A stretch of DNA of 52,215 nucleotides from Bacilli bacterium. GTDB lineage: Bacteria > Bacillota_I > Bacilli_A > RFN20 > CAG-826. The notes under the pieces were generated by a model, which saw nothing but the letters and a program-made list of their open reading frames with translations, had not been told where the DNA came from and made no database searches. Positions within the stretch are counted from its first letter, which is position 1. The number at the start of each line of letters is the position of its first letter. The DNA is taken from NCBI GenBank assembly GCA_017940265.1, contig JAGAYY010000037.1, positions 1 through 52,215 on the forward strand, given 5' to 3'. This document shows, piece after piece, positions 26,270-34,768 of this stretch. A program made the translations under genes and the position numbers.

Positions 26270-26773
26270 TTAGTAGCTGCTTGATGCTTCTGCGCTTCTT
26301 TGGTCTGTGATGTTATCAATCGCAATCACAAAGGCCACAAAGAACGATAAGTCATAGCCATCTTCTAAAGATAAGACGAATGAATCTCTTAAAGAAATCT
26401 TCCTTGCAACGTGTCCGATTTCTTTACCGTCAAGGATAATATGATAATCGAATCCTAAAATATTTCCAGTAATTTCTAAATTACCTAATGAAGATTGAAC
26501 GAAATAACGGTCATGGACAGACCAGAATTTCCTTCTAATGAACGCTACTTGGTTACCATCTTTATCATAGACCATGGCTTTTTTCACAAAGAATGTCCAG
26601 AATTTGTTTCTTACTGTGTATAGTAAGTTACCTTCCATATCTTGGACAAATTTCTTTCTTGTGACAGTCCAAAATTTGCCTTTAACATAAAAGACATCTC
26701 TTTCCTCCATATCTTTAACGTAAGAGCCACCTCTTAAAGAAACCCACTTATTTCTGATACTTACTTGTTGCAT
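26270..26773 (-). CDS. LURP-one-related (tubby-like fold) protein
   Basis: The 167-aa protein has the repeated beta-hairpin pattern of the LOR/DUF567 family: 'GKFWTVTRKKFVQDMEGNL', 'RRKFWSVHDRYFV', 'EIGHVARKISLRDSFVLSL' and the C-terminal helix 'FFVAFVIAIDNI'. These are tubby C-terminal-like barrels, in bacteria without known function, possibly lipid-binding. AAAGGAA precedes the ATG. It opens the operon LOR, YCG repeat, guaD, NCS2 permease. Confidence 0.88.
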   Translation of the reverse strand: MQQVSIRNKWVSLRGGSYVKDMEERDVFYVKGKFWTVTRKKFVQDMEGNLLYTVRNKFWTFFVKKAMVYDKDGNQVAFIRRKFWSVHDRYFVQSSLGNLEITGNILGFDYHIILDGKEIGHVARKISLRDSFVLSLEDGYDLSFFVAFVIAIDNITDQRSAEASSSY

Positions 26774-26827
26774 ATTAAATAATTCCTTTCACTTATTACA
26801 TATCAATAATATTTATAACGCATGAAT

Positions 26828-26833
26828 ATTATA
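26828..26833 (-). promoter_or_regulatory. Candidate -10 of the LOR-YCG-guaD-permease operon
   Basis: TATAAT on the minus strand (26833-26828) lies about 55 bases before the LOR ATG. The -35 is weak. The leader is too short and lacks the conserved core for a purine riboswitch. Confidence 0.35.
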
Positions 26834-26864
26834 AAGTATTTCATCTATTAATGAAATAACAATT

Positions 26865-26886
26865 AAAACGACCTTAATGGCCGCTT
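26865..26886 (-). terminator. Terminator of the membrane GGDEF-EAL gene
   Basis: Eight-base arms (26866-26873 and 26879-26886, two wobble pairs) are followed by TTTTAATT on the minus strand. Confidence 0.5.
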
Positions 26887-29157
26887 CTAACAGATTTTTT
26901 CATCCGCGATATTATATTCGCCATTTTGAATCTTTTCTAATAATTCATCATAGGAAAGAGGCTTACCATATAAATAGCCTTGTAAACGGCCACAGCTTGC
27001 TTCTTCCAAGAACTTCGCTTGTTCATCGGTTTCAACGCCTTCACAAAGTGTCTTCATGCCAATTTGGTCCGCAAGGGAGATGACTGATTTAATTAAAGCT
27101 TTGGCTTTTTCATTGCCATTAAAGCCTACGAGGAAAGCCATATCAAGTTTTAAAACATCAAAGTCAAAGTCTTTTAAGACATTGAATGAAGAATAACCAC
27201 TACCGAAGTCATCAAGCCAGGTGGCAAATCCTTTAGCGTGTAATCTATTAATTGTGTTCTTTAATAAATCAACTTCGTTAGTTAAAGCACTTTCAGTGAT
27301 TTCAACATGTAATAATTCATGTGGAACTTGATATTGTTCAACAATCTCATTAACGACTTCTACGATATCGATAACACCAAAGTCCGCTCTAGAGAAGTTA
27401 ATAGAGACTGGTAGGACTGGTAAACCCTTATCCATATTATGACGAATGTCAGTACAGACGATTCTTAAGATTTCTTTATCTAACTTATAGATAAGTTGGT
27501 TATTTTCTAATACTGGAATAAATTTACTAGGAGAAAGGAAACCATATTTAGGATCAATCCATCTCGCTAAAGCTTCAACACCACATAATGTTCTACCCTT
27601 AGACCAAACAACAGGTTGATAATAAGCCTTTAAGTAGCCATTTTTAATGGCTTCATCAATATGAGTAACGATGTATTGATTCATCAAATAGTTATCGTGC
27701 ATCTTATCATCGTAGAAGAGGATGAGTTTTGTAGTAGGCATACGTTTAAGTTCCGCATATGCGTAGCGAGCTTTTTCAACGGCATAGTGAGGATCTTCTC
27801 TTGGGTCATAGACTTCCGCTGCACCGACTTTAATACTAGGTTTAATTTCTGGATCTTGTTCTTCCACTCGTCTAGCCACTTCAAAAATTTTATCTTGGAC
27901 TTTTAAGTTAATGGTGAAAACAACAAAGTGGTCGTCAGATTGACGGGTGATTAATGAATTCTCATTAAAGACATCAGAAATAATCTGACCAACTGTCTTT
28001 AAGAACTCATTACCTTTCTTAAAACCTTTTTGGTCGTTATAGACTTTGAAGTTTGTGATGTTAATAAATAGATAGACACTATTACCGCGTTCAATTTTAT
28101 ATTCAGCGATTTTTTCTCTAACTTGTAAGGTGAAATATTCAAAAGATAACAAACCAGTGATTTTATCTTTAGTGGCTAGTTCTTCTAGCTCTTCATCTTT
28201 ATTAGCTTCAGAAATACGTTGGTTATAAATCGATACCGCGACCATCGCAATAGAAATAAAGAATGTGATGTAGTTGAGTTGGTCACCCTCAGGGAAGACC
28301 TTTTTACCTAAACTAGTCGCTCCATCAAGAGCAAAATAGAAACCTAAGAACAAGGTGCCTAAAATACCAATGGAAATCATTGGGTTCCAGATTAACAAAC
28401 AGCCAATGTAGATGGTGAACATTAAGAAACAAATGATTTCTTTGTTCTTGTCATCATTAGCAATGACATTCTTTATGATGTCGTTGCCATTTTTATCAAC
28501 ACCAACAACAACGTTTTGATAAACCGTTGAACTAATGAAGTCTCCGTAGGAGACCATAACGCCAAACATCAAACAAACAAGAGCAAACAAAGAAATAACC
28601 ATGATGGAACTAATTGATGCTCTTCTACCACCTCTATAGCGGTAAATAGATGAGAAAATAATACCAGCATCAAACAAGACGACAGCGACATAGAATAATA
28701 GTCTAAATAAACTGCGTATTACTTTGGCCTGGTCAGGATTGGCAAAGTTGATAGTTCCGAGTTTAAACTCAAGCGGCAATAAGCAGCAAAGAATAAGAGA
28801 TAAACCCGCAAAAACAATTGGAATAACCATTCGCTTGACGGATTTTTTCTTATTGATATATTGGATGGAATACCATAGCATAGCCGCACCGAATGACATC
28901 ATTAAGAAATATAGCGAGGTGTTGCTGAAAATGGTTTCAAACCAGTTTAAAGTGTTGTTTGGATCCGCAAGCTGCGGAACGACATATTTATGAGTCTGTC
29001 TTAAGACAAGCCATATTTCCAACACGAAAATAACAACAGACATAAAGATCGCAGATCTCATGTTTGCTTCGTTTAAATAGTTCTTAACGTATTTTGATTT
29101 TTTGCGTAAACCAAAAATGTTTAAAAAACCATTCCAAATTTTAGATAGAGTTCCCAT
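26887..29157 (-). CDS. Membrane GGDEF-EAL protein with degenerate GGDEF
   Basis: A 756-aa c-di-GMP protein. About eight TM segments fill residues 36-312. A GGDEF domain (about 325-480) has SDDHF (407-411) in place of GGDEF, so cyclase activity is unlikely; it may be a GTP sensor. The EAL domain (about 495-745) is intact: EAL at 528-530, EITES, DDFGSGYSS, KLD, EGVET and QGYLYGKPL, so it is probably a phosphodiesterase that degrades c-di-GMP to pGpG. No Shine-Dalgarno is present; CTATACT ends 10 bases before the ATG, suggesting a near-leaderless mRNA. Confidence 0.93.
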   Translation of the reverse strand: MGTLSKIWNGFLNIFGLRKKSKYVKNYLNEANMRSAIFMSVVIFVLEIWLVLRQTHKYVVPQLADPNNTLNWFETIFSNTSLYFLMMSFGAAMLWYSIQYINKKKSVKRMVIPIVFAGLSLILCCLLPLEFKLGTINFANPDQAKVIRSLFRLLFYVAVVLFDAGIIFSSIYRYRGGRRASISSIMVISLFALVCLMFGVMVSYGDFISSTVYQNVVVGVDKNGNDIIKNVIANDDKNKEIICFLMFTIYIGCLLIWNPMISIGILGTLFLGFYFALDGATSLGKKVFPEGDQLNYITFFISIAMVAVSIYNQRISEANKDEELEELATKDKITGLLSFEYFTLQVREKIAEYKIERGNSVYLFINITNFKVYNDQKGFKKGNEFLKTVGQIISDVFNENSLITRQSDDHFVVFTINLKVQDKIFEVARRVEEQDPEIKPSIKVGAAEVYDPREDPHYAVEKARYAYAELKRMPTTKLILFYDDKMHDNYLMNQYIVTHIDEAIKNGYLKAYYQPVVWSKGRTLCGVEALARWIDPKYGFLSPSKFIPVLENNQLIYKLDKEILRIVCTDIRHNMDKGLPVLPVSINFSRADFGVIDIVEVVNEIVEQYQVPHELLHVEITESALTNEVDLLKNTINRLHAKGFATWLDDFGSGYSSFNVLKDFDFDVLKLDMAFLVGFNGNEKAKALIKSVISLADQIGMKTLCEGVETDEQAKFLEEASCGRLQGYLYGKPLSYDELLEKIQNGEYNIADEKIC

Positions 29158-29275
29158 TTGTACTTTTAGTATAGCGCGAATTTTGAACGTGTATATGTGT
29201 ACGCAAAAGAAGGTTCAAAAAAGAATTGATGACAATTGAAAAATATTTTTTAAAAAATTCTTGACTAGTGTGTAA

Positions 29276-29302
29276 CAAAAAACGGGATTTTGTAACCCCG
29301 TT
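29276..29302 (-). terminator. Terminator of the tandem lipoprotein genes
   Basis: AACGGG (29281-29286) and CCCGTT (29297-29302) pair, followed on the minus strand by TTTTTT. Confidence 0.8.
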
Positions 29303-29308
29303 ATTGTT

Positions 29309-30553
29309 TTACTCGTTTGGTCTAATGAATCTTAAATGCAAGATACCATTAGGGTAGAGTGTTTGCTCGAACGTATCTAGTTGAATCTTTGGAACAAAAT
29401 ATAATTCCACGAATAAGGTTTCTGAACCCACTACTTTTTCATAGTAGTATCTCACATAGCCTAATTTCTTTAAATCATCTTTTTCATCTGTGATATCTGA
29501 CAATATAAAGCCAATAGATTCTAAATATGAACGATAGTTACTTACTTGATCTCCTGCGAGAAAGTCTTCATAGAAGATTTGACTAACTGAATCATTATTG
29601 TAGCTAACATAACTATCATGAGCGTAGCTTGTGCCTGTAGGCGCATTAATGTCCATAGCAAACATGCTATTGATAGCGGTTTTAACTTCACTAGGGAATT
29701 CATTAGTGATTTCTAATCTAGGAGCAGTTGCTAAATAGGAAGTAACACTATCATGAGTTGTTGTTCCTAAATCCTTAACATTGAAGCTCATTTGGAATGT
29801 TCCAAAGTCATTAGAAATAGTAGTTGTTTCATATTTAGCGGACTTTCCATCACTAGCGAGAGTTAATTTGCTTGTGAATGAGTCACTGCCTTCCGCTAAA
29901 ACGCCTTGCCCATCTAATTCCGCAATAAGAACACTGATTTCTTTTTCAGTGGATGTATAGACGAAGTCATCAGTGGTCTTCTTCCATTTAGTTTTGAAGT
30001 CTTTCAAATCATATGTTGTATAGAAGAATTCACACATATCGATGTCGTTATTGACTGTCTTACATCTATCTATTTCAATACCATCCTCAATAAAATTGAA
30101 ATGATATAGGCCTTGATCAAGATATTTGCAATACCCATCATCACCTTGTTCTGCGAATTTTCCAAAGTAATGATTTGTTAGAACATTACCTTCAATGAAC
30201 TTTTGTTCGATATAGTTTTCGTCAATTAAAGTGGAATTCTTTAAGCCTAGTAATTCGTGAAATGAATCAAATAATTCACTAGGCGTAGGTGGTACTTCTA
30301 TAGAGCTGCTAGAGGAGCTAGAACTAGATGAACTAGGAACACTACTAGAAGAAGATGAAGTACTGCTACTTAAACTAGACGATGAACTAGAACTAGATAT
30401 TTCACTTGAAGTGGTTTCGCTAGTTGAAGTGCTAGCTACACTAGAAGTAACTTCACTAGATGAAGATGAGTCACTATTACCACTGCTGCTCAAAATTGGA
30501 TTTGAGCAAGCAGTAAGCACTAATAATGGAATTAATGGTAATAGTTTCTTCAT
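29309..30553 (-). CDS. Ser-rich-linker lipoprotein
   Basis: The 414-aa protein has signal peptide MKKLLPLIPLLVLTAC (lipid Cys at 16) followed by a low-complexity Ser/Thr linker to about residue 87, then a globular domain of about 325 residues not recognised. The long Ser spacer is typical for lifting a domain off the membrane through the cell wall. It starts five bases after the stop of the larger lipoprotein gene without a Shine-Dalgarno, so reinitiation is likely. It shares the terminator at 29276. Confidence 0.85.
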   Translation of the reverse strand: MKKLLPLIPLLVLTACSNPILSSSGNSDSSSSSEVTSSVASTSTSETTSSEISSSSSSSSLSSSTSSSSSSVPSSSSSSSSSSSIEVPPTPSELFDSFHELLGLKNSTLIDENYIEQKFIEGNVLTNHYFGKFAEQGDDGYCKYLDQGLYHFNFIEDGIEIDRCKTVNNDIDMCEFFYTTYDLKDFKTKWKKTTDDFVYTSTEKEISVLIAELDGQGVLAEGSDSFTSKLTLASDGKSAKYETTTISNDFGTFQMSFNVKDLGTTTHDSVTSYLATAPRLEITNEFPSEVKTAINSMFAMDINAPTGTSYAHDSYVSYNNDSVSQIFYEDFLAGDQVSNYRSYLESIGFILSDITDEKDDLKKLGYVRYYYEKVVGSETLFVELYFVPKIQLDTFEQTLYPNGILHLRFIRPNE

Positions 30554-30558
30554 AGTAA

Positions 30559-33096
30559 TTATTTGTATAAGACCGCAAATGTTGAGCCTAAAGTTGAAAC
30601 AGTGATTGTCTTATCACCAACTTTTAATGTGGCTTTTGTGTTGCTGGCTTTTGTATAACCTAAAGCAACACAAGCTTCGGTAATTGATAAACGATAAGCA
30701 TCAGTGAATGTACCACTCTTTAATTTGATACTGACCATTGTGCCAGCATCGTTTGTCTTGCCATCATCATAATTGCCACTATAAGCAGCATCATAGACAT
30801 ACGGAATTAAAGCGATGTTATCTTCACCCACTAAAGCTAATAGTTTTGCATAGGCATTTGGTGATTCTTCTTCCCAAGTTGTTGGCTTTGGAGCTTCTTT
30901 AATTGTGGCTAATTTAGCAACTAAATCTTTTTCAAAATTAGATGTTAAACCAGTTGTGCCATACATAAATAAGCTCGCATATTGTGCAGTTGTTGAACCA
31001 TCAGCATATTTGAAGTTAATAGCACTGATGTGGTCACCATAGATGGTGAATTTGATTGTGCCATCCATAGCGTAGTCTTTCCAATAGAAGTCATTGAATA
31101 AGCCTGTACCACCATTTAAGACACCATCTTTAAAGATGATGTTGCCATCTTCATCAAATTTAAGTGTTTCAGGAGCAATGTTAAGACCTAATAATGAGGC
31201 TAAGGTTTGACCTTCCGCCATTTCAACATCTTTAACGAATTTAGCGGTTGCCTCACCGTTATTGTCAGAAGCAGAGAATTCAATCACACTATCATCTAAG
31301 ACATGGTAGCCTTTGTATGTTGTTTGACTGTTATTATAGTTCTTAATTAAGATTGTTTTTTCTGTAACTTTAATAGTGATTAAATCACTTGGTGAATAGT
31401 GATCGCCAATCATTAATGTGTAATTAGCACCACTTTCAGTTAATTCATCCATATATGCTTTAACTCTTGTGGTATCAGCATCCGCTTCAAATGGGGCTGG
31501 AGCCACAATTGTTTCATATGGTAAGACTTTGATTTCAAAGACATATTTACCATATTTATAAACTGGAGCATCATCTGTACCGATGTTATAGAGTTGGTTA
31601 GCTGTTTCACAGGTGAAGGAAGCGATTTTACCGTTTTCTTCTTTAGCGGTGATATAAGCAAGGGTGTTATCACCAATGTTAGCCCACGCTAAGTATTTAG
31701 CAACAGCATCAGAACTATAACCCATATAAGAATATGTATGTGCAGTTGTTTGTCTGAAATCACTTAATGTTAAAGTGGCAAATGGGAAGGTAAATGAATC
31801 CCATTCTCCATAATTTGTTTTAACAAGTTTGTTATCTGGACCAATACCAACATAGTTAGCGTTGCCACTTTCATCCTTTTCATAGAAGTTATGGATGGTT
31901 GTGCCTCTCACCACTTTATCTTCGATTAAATATTTTTCATCGAAGTGGTATTCACTTGTACCTAAAACAGTAACTGTTTCACCAACGAATTGCTTAATTG
32001 TGGCTTTGAGGTGAGCTTTAGTAAGCATGAAGGAAGAAGCAACTTCTTCACTCATACCTGTTTCACTGACAGTGACATTTTTAATAGCTTCATCCAATAC
32101 TGGGGCCACTGTTTTACCAATGTCAGAGAATTTGATGTAGCCAAAAGCATTAGTGCTTTCTTCATCAATTTTGTTTGTTTCTGGATTGATGTAAATGACT
32201 CTAGCATTTAATTCAAAGTTCTTATCGAAACTGAATTCGATTTTATCAGCGTATAAGACATATTCAGAACCAACAATCGCGGACATAGCAACGATTGTGT
32301 TGTTATCTGTGGTATAGAAAACACCATCATTTTCTTCAAATGTTAATGCATCAACATCAACATAGTGTAAGCCATCGGTATCATATAAGTCAGTGGCGAT
32401 GACGCCTTCACCATTGCTATTTTGATAAACGATATCGTTACCAATGATGAGTTCGTTATTCACTAATTTGATATAGTGAGCAACTTTATCAAACTCAGTA
32501 TTTGGAATGATGTTAGTAAATAAGGCTTGGCCTTCATTACTTTGGGCATCAAAGAAATAGTTTTCTGTTCTATAGATTTTGTTAACGCCTAATAAGTTAT
32601 TAGCGGTTACAGTGAAGTTTTGGCCTTCTTTCATTGTTTTTAAGATAGCCTTAACCTTGTTAGCGGTCTTTGCAAATGTCACAGTGAAGGTGATTGTACC
32701 ATCGTTATAATCGCCATCTTTATGGGCGGTAACAACGAATGTGCCCTCCTTAGTGGCACTGAAAACACCAGCGTTAACGGAAGCGCCTTCTACTGTTGAG
32801 TAAGTCACGCCTTCGACGTTAGAGGTAATTGTTACACTCTCATTGACATCTAGATTTGTTTTTTCAGCGGTTAAAACGATGTCAGTTTTTGTTACTACTG
32901 AGCTAGATTCACTTGAACTAGAAATTGAGCTAGAGCTTGGTAAGCTAGATTCACTTGAACTAGTGGATGATGTAAGGGGTGTATCACTATTACTTGATGG
33001 TGTCACACTACTTGTTGAGTTTTGACCAAAGTCACAACCGGCAAGAGTGCCCACTAATGCTAAGCTAAGTAATACGGTTTTGATAGATTTTTTCAT
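30559..33096 (-). CDS. Large Ser-rich-linker lipoprotein with Ig-like domain
   Basis: The 845-aa protein begins MKKSIKTVLLSLALVGTLAGC (lipid Cys about 21), a Ser/Thr linker to about 68, an Ig-like/Big domain (about 70-145, with TNLDVNESVTITSNVEGVTY), and then a long beta-rich region with repeated Lys/Asp/Tyr hairpins of unknown function. The ATG at 33096 has AAAGGAAACGGAG upstream; an earlier in-frame Met (33153) lies in the leader. It is the first of two tandem lipoprotein genes; extracellular glycan or substrate binding is inferred only from architecture. Confidence 0.87.
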   Translation of the reverse strand: MKKSIKTVLLSLALVGTLAGCDFGQNSTSSVTPSSNSDTPLTSSTSSSESSLPSSSSISSSSESSSVVTKTDIVLTAEKTNLDVNESVTITSNVEGVTYSTVEGASVNAGVFSATKEGTFVVTAHKDGDYNDGTITFTVTFAKTANKVKAILKTMKEGQNFTVTANNLLGVNKIYRTENYFFDAQSNEGQALFTNIIPNTEFDKVAHYIKLVNNELIIGNDIVYQNSNGEGVIATDLYDTDGLHYVDVDALTFEENDGVFYTTDNNTIVAMSAIVGSEYVLYADKIEFSFDKNFELNARVIYINPETNKIDEESTNAFGYIKFSDIGKTVAPVLDEAIKNVTVSETGMSEEVASSFMLTKAHLKATIKQFVGETVTVLGTSEYHFDEKYLIEDKVVRGTTIHNFYEKDESGNANYVGIGPDNKLVKTNYGEWDSFTFPFATLTLSDFRQTTAHTYSYMGYSSDAVAKYLAWANIGDNTLAYITAKEENGKIASFTCETANQLYNIGTDDAPVYKYGKYVFEIKVLPYETIVAPAPFEADADTTRVKAYMDELTESGANYTLMIGDHYSPSDLITIKVTEKTILIKNYNNSQTTYKGYHVLDDSVIEFSASDNNGEATAKFVKDVEMAEGQTLASLLGLNIAPETLKFDEDGNIIFKDGVLNGGTGLFNDFYWKDYAMDGTIKFTIYGDHISAINFKYADGSTTAQYASLFMYGTTGLTSNFEKDLVAKLATIKEAPKPTTWEEESPNAYAKLLALVGEDNIALIPYVYDAAYSGNYDDGKTNDAGTMVSIKLKSGTFTDAYRLSITEACVALGYTKASNTKATLKVGDKTITVSTLGSTFAVLYK

Positions 33097-33193
33097 ACTC
33101 CGTTTCCTTTCTTCAACAGTTAAAAGTCTACACGTATGCGCGCTGCAAAGCAAAAGGTATTTATAAAATTTTGTATTTTATAAGTTAAAATCG

Positions 33194-33230
33194 CAAAAAA
33201 AGCAGTTTTGTTCTAGTAACAAAGACTGCC
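33194..33230 (-). terminator. Terminator of the 108-aa membrane protein gene
   Basis: On the minus strand GCAGT-TTTGTT pairs with AACAAA-ACTGC across 33202-33229 with a short loop, followed by seven T. Confidence 0.85.
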
Positions 33231-33257
33231 TTGTGCATATTTATTTACTAATATTTT

Positions 33258-33584
33258 TTAGAAATGGAATGTATAAACAATTAAGAAGACAAATGTTAAC
33301 ACAGCGCCTAAAACGATAGCGATCGTTGAAAGAACTTTAGCAACTATACGATAGACTTTAAATTTAGTGCCTACATCCTCTAATGAAGTGACTTTATTCA
33401 TACTTGCGGAGATGATACCCAAAATCAATGGAGCAGGGAAATACGATAAGGTCACAATTAATCTTGTTATAGTATCACCAGGAAGAGAGATATATCCTGG
33501 AACAATAATGAATAAGAGCAAGATGCTTTGAGCGACAATTGATAATATAAATGCTATTTGAATATTATTTTCTTTTTTATTCAT
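33258..33584 (-). CDS. Small three-TM membrane protein
   Basis: A 108-aa protein with TM segments at about 9-31, 38-58 and 83-105; no motif recognised. Its leader on the minus strand (taataagtgaaaggaatta, 33588-33606) also precedes the LURP-one-like gene at about 26779-26797, giving both genes the same ribosome site. Confidence 0.75.
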   Translation of the reverse strand: MNKKENNIQIAFILSIVAQSILLLFIIVPGYISLPGDTITRLIVTLSYFPAPLILGIISASMNKVTSLEDVGTKFKVYRIVAKVLSTIAIVLGAVLTFVFLIVYTFHF

Positions 33585-33687
33585 GTTTTGTAATTCCTTT
33601 CACTTATTAGACGTATTAATTAGCGATAACTGCTAAATAAAATTATAAGCGCACATATATAATCCTATTTTAATAAGATTAGCGCAA

Positions 33688-33715
33688 CAAAAAACGACAC
33701 TTTTTAGTGCCGTTA
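33688..33715 (-). terminator. Terminator of the 34.6-kb membrane protein gene
   Basis: Nine-base arms 33693-33701 and 33706-33714 (one G-U) with a four-base loop, followed by TTTTTT on the minus strand. Confidence 0.85.
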
Positions 33716-33729
33716 TTTTTAAAAAGTTT

Positions 33730-34653
33730 TTATTGACCGTTATATTTAACGATTGGATGGGTGAAATTGCTGACCTTTTTGATAGCAAACTGACTATTAC
33801 CATTCCAATACAACGTGGTGTCATTAACGACTTTAAAACTCTTTTGAGCGTTAGAAGCGCCTTCTGAATAAGTGTTATTATTCCATGAGCTTGTATAATC
33901 GTCCCATGTCTCGTATGTAGTACAGATAGCATTTACGAAACCCGTTGAAGCATTAAATGTCCATGTGCCATGTTCAATCCATTCCACATAATAGGCATCA
34001 CCATGTCTAATAAATCTATATTGGATATAGTCTTTATTTGGTTCGAATTGATAGCCATCAACACGATCGGTGCTAGTTTCTTCATAGCAGGTTGGAGAAG
34101 TAATATTGAATGACACTTTACCACCATTGTTGTTATTATTGCCACTACCATCATTGATTTCTGTATTGTTATTGGCGTTAACAAAATGAATAGTAACAGG
34201 AATAGCGATAGCGGCCACTAAAGCAACAGCGATAATTGGAATAATAACTGCAAAGACTGCTTTATTAGGCTTTTTCTTTTCTACTGGTTGAACTGGAGCA
34301 GGTTCTTCTTCAAAAACTGGTTCTGGTTCAACGACTTTTGGAGCAGGAGCAGGTTCAGGAATTGTTTCTTCCTTAACTGGTTCTGGTTCTTTAACTTTAA
34401 CGCGTTCTTCAACCTTTAGCTGCTCTTCCACGTCGCCTTCTTCTTTAAGTCTAGCATCGATGATTTTTTTAGCATAGAACGCTAATGTCATGCCACCAAC
34501 GATAGCGAGTATAGCGATAATTAAAAACGGAATAATACCAATGCCTTCCATTATAAAAATAAGACATGGGATAAAAATGACGATGCAAATGATCGCGCCG
34601 ACAAATAAGCCTTTTTCTTTCGGCGTTTTAGGCATGTAATTATTCTTTTTCAT
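33730..34653 (-). CDS. Membrane protein with Pro/Glu linker and extracellular domain
   Basis: The 307-aa protein has two TM segments (about 16-35 and 38-58), a cytoplasmic Glu/Pro-rich linker (about 70-130, repeated PEP/EEP), a third TM (about 136-160) and an Asn-rich spacer followed by an external domain of about 125 residues rich in Trp/Tyr. The ATG at 34653 is used; a GTG nine bases upstream overlaps the AAAGGT ribosome site. No family recognised. Confidence 0.8.
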   Translation of the reverse strand: MKKNNYMPKTPKEKGLFVGAIICIVIFIPCLIFIMEGIGIIPFLIIAILAIVGGMTLAFYAKKIIDARLKEEGDVEEQLKVEERVKVKEPEPVKEETIPEPAPAPKVVEPEPVFEEEPAPVQPVEKKKPNKAVFAVIIPIIAVALVAAIAIPVTIHFVNANNNTEINDGSGNNNNNGGKVSFNITSPTCYEETSTDRVDGYQFEPNKDYIQYRFIRHGDAYYVEWIEHGTWTFNASTGFVNAICTTYETWDDYTSSWNNNTYSEGASNAQKSFKVVNDTTLYWNGNSQFAIKKVSNFTHPIVKYNGQ

Positions 34654-34741
34654 ATTAGTCACCTTTAAGTAATCTTTCTTTCATTATAAAAAGTAATATT
34701 ACTTTTAGGGTCTATTTGTTGAAACTTATGACAAATATTTG

Positions 34742-34768
34742 AAAAAGTACCGACTAGTGTCGATACTT
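34742..34768 (-). terminator. Terminator of the GGDEF/EAL fusion region
   Basis: Ten-base arms 34745-34754 and 34759-34768 (one G-U) with a four-base loop and a T-run on the minus strand; the stop codon of the EAL gene is in the arm. Confidence 0.88.

Noticed and set aside
26774..26886. Purine riboswitch in the leader of the guanine deaminase operon
   Set aside because: The leader is only about 50 bases after the best -10 and lacks the conserved three-way-junction core; no terminator or sequestering stem was found.
33633..33932. 99-codon frame overlapping the end of the 33.7-kb membrane protein gene
   Set aside because: It is a second frame of the same strand crossing the gene's terminator; composition and lack of a ribosome site argue against it.
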